Below are positions 58,087 to 64,000 of a stretch of 64,000 nt of DNA, in pieces. Within the stretch, counting starts at the first letter, position 1. Each line of letters begins with the position of its first letter. The translations under genes and the position numbers were made by a program. This stretch comes from Symbiodinium kawagutii (Eukaryota > Sar > Dinophyceae > Suessiales > Symbiodiniaceae): NCBI GenBank assembly GCA_009767595.1, contig VSDK01008955.1, positions 218,787-282,786 on the forward strand, given 5' to 3'. A model generated the notes under the pieces. The model had not been told where the DNA came from. It was given only the letters and a program-made list of their open reading frames with translations, and made no database searches.

Positions 58087-61000
58087 TCAGCTCGCCTCTG
58101 CAGCCTCTTCTGCAGAACGAGCTGCCTTGGCATCGGCATCGGCTGTAGGCACAAGGGTTGGTACGGTGCTGCGATGGGACAAAAGATGGTGCCCAATTAA
58201 TGTGTTAGTGGTTGTTGGGCATTAATATGTTGGTAATGGCGAATGATGTTACATCAACATGGTGATCATATGCTCTCTGGGGTTGTAACATGTTGCTTGC
58301 CATGATTTCTGATACAAAATATGCGCGTGTTGCCGACGATTTGCAACTATTTGCTGCAAACCATACACTGTCGTGATGTACTCTAGCTATCCTACACTAT
58401 ATTCCTAATGAAGTATTTCCGCATATTATGTTGACATGGCAAATGCTGGACGATGCTCAACATCTGTGCCCAGCATTGCTTTCGTTTCATTTCTCTTGTC
58501 TTCTCAACTTTACTAACTTTATCCTTCAATTCATACTTTCCCTCTACCTTTCTCCTTCGACTCATCCTTTTCTTCATCTTCTTTCTATTTCTCATTTTTA
58601 AATCAACCTTACTGAATTTATTTTTCTTTCTCTTTTTCCTTCTTTTTACTTCCTTTCCCTCTCCTCACAGGATCCTCCTCGTTCTCCCTTCTTTTGTCCC
58701 CTTCCCCCTGCACTTTGCAGCTTTGCAGCACACAACTTTGGCAACACACAACTGCGGCACCAAAGCTGTGTTACTTTCTCGCGATCAATTGCATTCTGCT
58801 CTGCGTAGCTATTGGGATTCTCCTTCCTAGTCTTTGTAATGTATATCTACTAGAGAGATTGTGCATGAATATTATGACACTGATTGATACTGAGATTATA
58901 TCTACAGTACCATAACAGTATAGGAAGAGTTGCGAGAAAACTTTGGAGCCAGGGTGTGGCCGTGCTGGTGAGTTTGGGCCGTGCTTTGCTCTCCCAGAGC
59001 TTGCCAGCGACCATAGGACAGGTCAGGGCAATCTACAAATCTCCTATTTTTGCAGGTCACCAGCTTTGTCAAACTTGTGGGGTGGTAAACCTAGTAAACT
59101 GATATGTATCATCCATACATATTAGTCTAATACTATGTCATTGTACATATGTATATATAGTGTTTGAATACGTTGGTAACTAATTGATTGGATTTCGTTG
59201 GGATTTATCTCAATCCTCACGTAACAACGCATCCATTCCAAACCCCTGTCAGCAACATCCACAAATCCTGCCTCAAGCTCCGCTTTCAGACTCTCCAACT
59301 GTTCCTGGTGTCGCAGTCACGAATCAGATACGGTACAGAGCTGTAATCACATAGCCATACCTGACAAGCATCCAATGATGGCTATCATCAATATAGGTGT
59401 TCTTCAAAATAGGGTACGCCCCCCCATTATCCAATATTGACCATTTCTAGTAATAGTCAACCATTTTGCGGTCCCATATCTTAAGAGACCCCCCCATGTA
59501 TGTATGTATGTATGTATGTATGTATGTATGTATGTATGTATGTATGTATGTATGTATGTATGTATGTATGTATGTATGTATGTATGTATGTATGTTTGTA
59601 TGTATGCATGCATGCATGCATGCATGTATAGATATAAATAAGTAAATAAATATATATATATATATATAAATACTATCATATATTGGAAACCACAGAGAAA
59701 CCTCTATGGCCGTCAGGATTGATGACCAAATCTCAGGCCATGTCTCACTTCCCCTCAGCTGGGCCTGAAGAGTCTGCACACGGCCTTCCAACAAGGCTTG
59801 CGCTACCTGGCATTGTCACATTGGTTCTGGGATGTTGATGGCTGTGGATGGATCTTGACCTCATGATACATGATAATCACATTTATTAAATCATATTTAT
59901 CTCTTCGTACATTGATGTAACATACAATACGTGCTTGGTGCTGAGCGTGAACGGCAAAAGGTCAATCGGACCTGTGTCACGTTACAAACCACCACCGGTG
60001 ATACCAGTGGTCCTGACATGTTCTGACCCTGACCCACACGCCCACACACGCCCACAGTTCTGTGTCTACGTCAAGAGGTCGATCAAGACAGCCGAATGCA
60101 AAGACATGGCCCAATGACCGAACAATGAAGCATGTAGACACAGAATGTTGGAAATTCGGTTTTCGATGCAGCAGTTTAATATTCCATTCATTTTTATCAC
60201 GTCATTGAAACTACTGCGAGATTCGAAACTCTTTCTTCGTTGAAGGACACAACATGTCTTTTCGACGGTCATCGCAATGCAAAATGTTTGAAAACTTGAA
60301 GGCATGCTCCACACGTTTCTGATGCTCACCAACTTCTGGCAAATGCACAAGTGATTAGCGTTTCAGGCTCAGGCCTTTCGTGCGTGAGTGCGTGTGCGTG
60401 TGTGTGTGCGTGTCCGTTTGTGCTCAGTCGCGGCAAGCTGATTTTTGCAATGCTTTGTCGAATCTTCAGGGTCATTTGCTTCCTGCCATCCTAGCTCTTT
60501 TCACGGATCATCACGGATCTAAGAATCAAATGAGTGAAATCATGCAGCTTCAAATCATGTACATAAGATACCGAAGAAATCATACGGCCTTGTGTGCGTG
60601 AGAGCCGCAGTGCCCATGAAAGTATATGAAAGTCATTGGGACCTCCACCATCCTCGACCCTCTGCCAAAGAAATTTGCAACAGAAAACAACAAACTACCA
60701 ACGATGAAAGGCACCTAAAACCGTAGCATTGTTTTGTGGAGCAGGCACCAGGGCATGCTCAGGGCACGCAATTTGAACTAGAGATAGCTTGGCTGGCTGG
60801 GATCTGTATGGAATTGCGAGTTCGGTTTCCACAACAAATGCAATCCGACAACACGCAGTTTGAGACTTCCTTGTGCCTTGATGTGCCTTGTGAGTATTTC
60901 TGATGTATTGTATCATTTATGTATATGTATATATATATATATATATTCTCAACATCAAGCATCATTGACCAAGTATTAATCCTAATTTGCCATGATTACC

Positions 61001-61477
61001 AACTATGAAACACCAACTGAAGACTGTTAACCACTATTAACCACTATTACACAAACACTATTAAGCACTATTACACATTATTAAACACTATTGCACACCA
61101 CTATTTCACTATGACTTTGTCACTAATAAATTGGAAAGGGAGTCTTGAGCTAAATGTACAACCCTGGCGACTGGCACCTCTACACGGCTGTCTCGGTGGT
61201 TGGCGCTGCTTAAAAGTTCCTGGAGCACAGAATCGAGTTCCACGAATGATTGCACGATACAGGATCTGGACTAGTAGTTATTATATCATGTTATATCATA
61301 TTATCGTTGACAAACAGTATATAGTATATGTCAATCCTGGAACCAACTGTTCGTAGGCATCAACCATAGTTGGTGCCTTGTATAGTATCGTTGATGAATT
61401 GATACCACGACCTGACGGTCCGGAACCTTGCAGGGCTCCTGCTGATCCTTGTTGATTTCTCTCGAATCTTTTTGGCA
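58087..61477 (-). CDS. Unrecognised coiled-coil gene
   Basis: Minus-strand exons: 61477-61427 (after GCGCAG, 17 codons, QKDSREINKDQQEPCK, donor AAG|GTTCCG), 61265-61178 (29 codons, SFVELDSVLQELLSSANHRD, donor GAG|GTGCCA), 59806-59749 (19 codons, VAQALLEGRVQTLQAQL, donor A|GTGAGA), 59304-59263 (EQLESLKAELEAGF, donor GT), about 57935-57903 (EGLQQAAKTSAE, donor GAG|GTGCCG, placement uncertain because it lies past the stop) and a 3' exon 58142-58087 (ADADAKAARSAEEAAEA, TGA). Further blocks near 60330-60210 may fill the gap. Heptad patterns and Gln/Glu/Ala-rich helices point to coiled coil; no domain is recognised. It begins about 30 bp downstream of the sulfotransferase stop on the same strand, so the 5' exon may have been missed or the spacing is very tight. 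Confidence 0.45.
58490..58690. repeat. Pyrimidine-rich tract
   Basis: About 200 bp of T/C-rich sequence (CTTTCTTT, TTCTCC words) on the plus strand. It may act as polypyrimidine tract(s) only if a plus-strand exon followed, and none is seen. Confidence 0.8.
59393..59495. mobile_element. MITE-like inverted-repeat element, copy F
   Basis: The left arm at 59393-59425 (AGGTGTTCTTCAAAATAGGG, then a C-run) and right arm at 59460-59495 (ACCATTTTGCGGTCCC, then ATCTTAAGAGACC) are imperfect reverse complements around a 35-bp core. It lies directly against the (ATGT)n array. The left arm is preceded by ATA, as in copy C. Confidence 0.6.
59496..59626. repeat. ATGT array passing into GCAT
   Basis: About 27 copies of ATGT (59496-59605), then GCAT units (59606-59626), followed by a short (TA)n at 59651-59667. 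Long open frames here (Thr-Tyr-Ile-His repeats) are artefacts. Confidence 0.95.
60388..60412. repeat. GT dinucleotide run
   Basis: GTGTGTGC-type run of about 25 bp. Confidence 0.85.
61022..61110. repeat. CACTATTA tandem words
   Basis: Eight irregular copies of CACTATTA or CACTATT at 8-17 bp spacing. Confidence 0.75.
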
Positions 61478-61508
61478 CTGCGCAGGTGCAATCTCAACGC
61501 TCCCCACA

Positions 61509-62989
61509 TCATGTCCCTTGTTGAGACAAATCATTGGATGAATAGACTGGAAATCCAAGCCGCTTTTGCAGTTCTTGATATCTCCTCAAAAGTGCTGAGT
61601 CCATCTTGGGAATAGCAGCAAATGACTTGCTTAAACATTCCGGAGAGCTGCTGTGAGACTTCCCGTCAAACGGACTCAGGGTAGCAGAAGCATTGCGATG
61701 CGCGTCCAAGCTTTTTGCCTCTTCTTTCATCTGTGAGCGCTGCTCTGGCGTGATCAAACCCCCAAAAAAATGGTCGACATAGCGACCCACTTCACGGTCA
61801 AAGCCGCTTGAAGACTGGGTTATTGTATCAAAATCTAGGCGAAGCGTGCTGTTGTCAGGCTCCGCGAAAACGCTGGCCATCCATTCGATCATTTCAAGCA
61901 TACCCTCCGCCGTCACTGCGGTACCCTCTTCAGGTCCCATTCCCATCACCCGTTTCACCGGCACCATTGCATTTTGAGGCTCTTGTCCCGCGTGATGATA
62001 GCAGTAGGCAGATACCACCATCTTCAGAGGGTCCCGAACACACCCTGCTACGAGCAATGGCTTCTTTCGAGGATGTTCATCTCTCCAAGAGGCATTGAAA
62101 CCATCAGTGAAATCAATGATTGGAGCATCTACACTCAAGCAGAGTGATGTGTCGCAAGGGTATTCGATTTTGCCCATGTCTTTGTAAGGCTGTGCACCAA
62201 GCATAGTAAAGACCTTGTAGTGCAACTGCTCAGTAATGAAGACACCTGAGTCACGTCCCATACATTCCCATACTGGTCTTACGTCCAGGCTTTGGGCTTT
62301 AGGGCTTTGGCACTAAAAGTCAGTTCCAGTCGAAACCTTCCAATAGATTGCCCAACAGTGCGGTTTCACATCTGATTGATGAAAGCAACATCTGTTTCAC
62401 ATGAAACTCCCCTTTCACTTGCTTCCTGAATGCATCGCATCTGCAGAATCTACATATCTCCTACAACGGTGTGGGCGATTCTTGGACAGTCATGATTTTT
62501 TCACGGTCGTGCTATTATTGTGAGAAAGACATGTGGGGGGTTATTCTCCACCGAGGGGTCTCCCCGGAACCTTGGTTCTGCGGAGGGTTCTTGGCAGTTT
62601 GAGAACGTGTAGTTTCAATACATGACTATTTCCGGAACACGACGACCTTGTCGAAGTGGGGAAAACTTAGTAAATTGGACGAAGTCCCGTGGTACACCCA
62701 GCCCCGTCAGACAGCACAACTGTCACATTTTCTTGTGATATTATTACAACACTCAGCAGAACAATTTTATGGCATACGAAGGGAGGTTTCGGACCCCACC
62801 CACCCAACACTCACCTGCTTTGTGGTAATTTGCTGTCACATAGTCGTACACCTCCCAGGGTTTGACGTTTCGACGCGGCAAGGGAGATGCTTGCCGCTGC
62901 ACCATGGACATACATTCTGCAGATTCAGTTGCAGCAACCACTGCGACAAGCGATGCGAAACGAAGCGACCACATCCAAAAATGCTGCAT
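61509..62989 (-). CDS. Sulfotransferase-like protein, complete copy
   Basis: Expected to transfer sulfate from PAPS to a carbohydrate or similar acceptor in the secretory pathway. Two exons: 62989-62815 and 62272-61509 (TGA), joined in phase by a GT-AG intron (AAGCAG|GTGAGT, ACCAG|TATGG), giving 312 residues. Exon 1 begins MQHFWMWSLRFASLVAVVAA, a likely signal peptide or membrane anchor. The main domain carries VRDPLKMVVSAYCYHH, the R..P......S motif that binds the PAPS 3'-phosphate, and LRLDFDTI, YVDHFFGGLITPEQR and AKSLDAHRN further on. The usual 5'-phosphosulfate loop (like K.GT) is only hinted at by YHKA at the exon join, so an extra exon inside the 542-bp intron may have been missed. A tandem copy lies just upstream. 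Family call from motifs; substrate unknown. Confidence 0.75.
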
Positions 62990-63500
62990 CTTGTGCGCAG
63001 TGTCGGAGCCCTTGTGCCTTGAAATTGTCTACAGCAAGTCTAGATCTATCATAGGAAGGGAGTTAATCTTTATAGTTTATACAAAGAAAATTTTTGGCCA
63101 GGGCCTTCGACACTGCTCTTGTGAATGTTGGCTCAGTATGGCTCAGTGAGGTTTCTTGAGCCTGTCACCTTTTCACGAATTGGTCTTGGGAACACATGAT
63201 TCTATGCCATGCTCTGTTTTCTCTGCAACCCTGGTCATTGGATTGTCTTGAAAAAGCTTACAAAAAGACTCACGGGATACACCATGATAGACCGTTCTCC
63301 ATTCCCAAGGGCAAGGGCAAACAAGCGCAGTCTTTTTTCTGGCAGTGCAATCTGTACGTACAACATCACCTGTTTGAGATGTTCAGATCTCAGAAAATCC
63401 TTGTTCTGTGACGGCTTCTGATGTGTACATTCTGATCTAATTTTTCAACAAGAAGGGCCAGTGTCAGTCATGCAGCTGTTCATGCTTCCGCTCCTGGGAC

Positions 63501-64000
63501 CTAGGACGAATAGACTGGAAATCCAAGCTGCTCCTGCAGCTCTTGATATTTCCTCAAAAGTGCTGAGTCCATCTTTGGAATAGCAGCTGATGACCTATTT
63601 TTACATTCGTCGGAGCTGCTGTGTTGCAGCCCGTCAAACGGACTCACAGTAGCAAGAGGATTGCGATTTGCATCCAAGCTTTTTGCCGCCTCTGTCATCT
63701 GTGAGCGCTGCTCTGGCGTGATCAAACCCCCAAAAAAATGGTCGACGTAGCGGCCCACTTCATGATCAAAGCCGCTGGAAGACTCTGTCATGGTATCAAA
63801 ATCTAGGCGAAGCGTGTTGTTGCTAGGCTCTGCAAAAATGCTGGCCATCCATTCAATCCCTTCGAGCATATACTTTGCTGTCACTGCGACCCCTTCTTCA
63901 GGTTCCAGTCCCATCAACTCTTTCACAGGTATGAGTGCATTGGTTTGCTCTTGTCCTGCGTGATGATAGCAGTAGGCAGATACCACCATCTGCAAAGGGT
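63501..64000 (-). CDS. Sulfotransferase-like protein, tandem copy (cut by window edge)
   Basis: The 3' exon of a second gene of the same family and strand. It enters from beyond 64000 within the 3'-phosphate motif (DPLQMVVSAYCYHH) and ends at TAG 63501. Over about 163 shared residues it aligns without gaps to the neighbour at 61509-62989, with 35 differences by my count (about 78% identical), so this is an older tandem duplication. It ends eight to nine residues earlier than its neighbour. Conserved blocks: VGRYVDHFFGGLITPEQR, AKSLDA.RN and IPKMDSALLR.YQELQ. The 0.5 kb between this stop and the next start holds no recognised exon and presumably the trans-splice acceptor of the downstream copy. 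Confidence 0.75.
   Translation of the reverse strand, partial: PLQMVVSAYCYHHAGQEQTNALIPVKELMGLEPEEGVAVTAKYMLEGIEWMASIFAEPSNNTLRLDFDTMTESSSGFDHEVGRYVDHFFGGLITPEQRSQMTEAAKSLDANRNPLATVSPFDGLQHSSSDECKNRSSAAIPKMDSALLRKYQELQEQLGFPVYSS

Noticed and set aside
59404-59679. Thr-Tyr-Ile-His repeat protein
   Set aside because: Translation of the (ATGT)n array.
1-64000. Retrovirus-like, LTR or Polinton-like fossil elements
   Set aside because: None recognised in a read of both strands; a profile search could still find very old remains.

Overview
This window looks like nuclear DNA of a dinoflagellate, most probably from the coral-symbiont group (Symbiodiniaceae). It has very low coding density, and genes are cut into dozens of short exons (often 26-145 bp). 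Introns mostly start with GC instead of GT, acceptors are nearly always followed by G (AG|G), and there are TTTAGGG-like telomeric motifs and many simple repeats. No bacterial-style genes, operons, rRNA or CRISPR were seen, and no retrovirus-like or Polinton-like fossil was recognised.

All four recognised genes lie on the minus strand. Reading from the right they are: two tandem sulfotransferase-like genes (one cut by the window edge at 64000; one complete at 62989-61509); an unrecognised coiled-coil gene (61477-58087); a second set of coiled-coil exons (55569-49545), possibly more than one gene; a glutathione S-transferase with six exons (48130-45116); small unrecognised exon clusters at 44.5-43 kb and 37 kb; a voltage-gated cation channel with C-terminal EF-hands, resolved into 20 exons over 33602-23065; and the proteasome lid subunit Rpn9/PSMD13 (15068-11440). 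A further unrecognised exon cluster lies at 5.5-4.2 kb. A few exon-like blocks at 18.3-19.0, 21.2-22.1 and 42.6-42.8 kb read on the plus strand and may mark interruptions of this one-way arrangement.

The recognised genes do unrelated jobs (protein degradation, ion signalling, detoxification, sulfation), so this is a one-directional gene string and not a pathway cluster. The exon models were built by hand from reading-frame phase, splice dinucleotides and remembered family motifs. For the channel and GST, every exon junction found is in phase. The first channel exon(s), carrying S1 and the start codon, and some Rpn9 exons were not found.

The space between exons is rich in repeats: a trinucleotide array at 0.5 kb, GATA-like and 26-bp arrays at 1.1-1.9 kb, several 10-12 bp arrays, a 12-bp minisatellite at 41.1-41.4 kb, telomere-like tracts beside a 574-bp assembly gap inside the largest channel intron, at least six copies of a short element with terminal inverted repeats, a 34-bp perfect inverted repeat at 5640-5725, and a tRNA-like (SINE-like) block at 39.07-39.17 kb.
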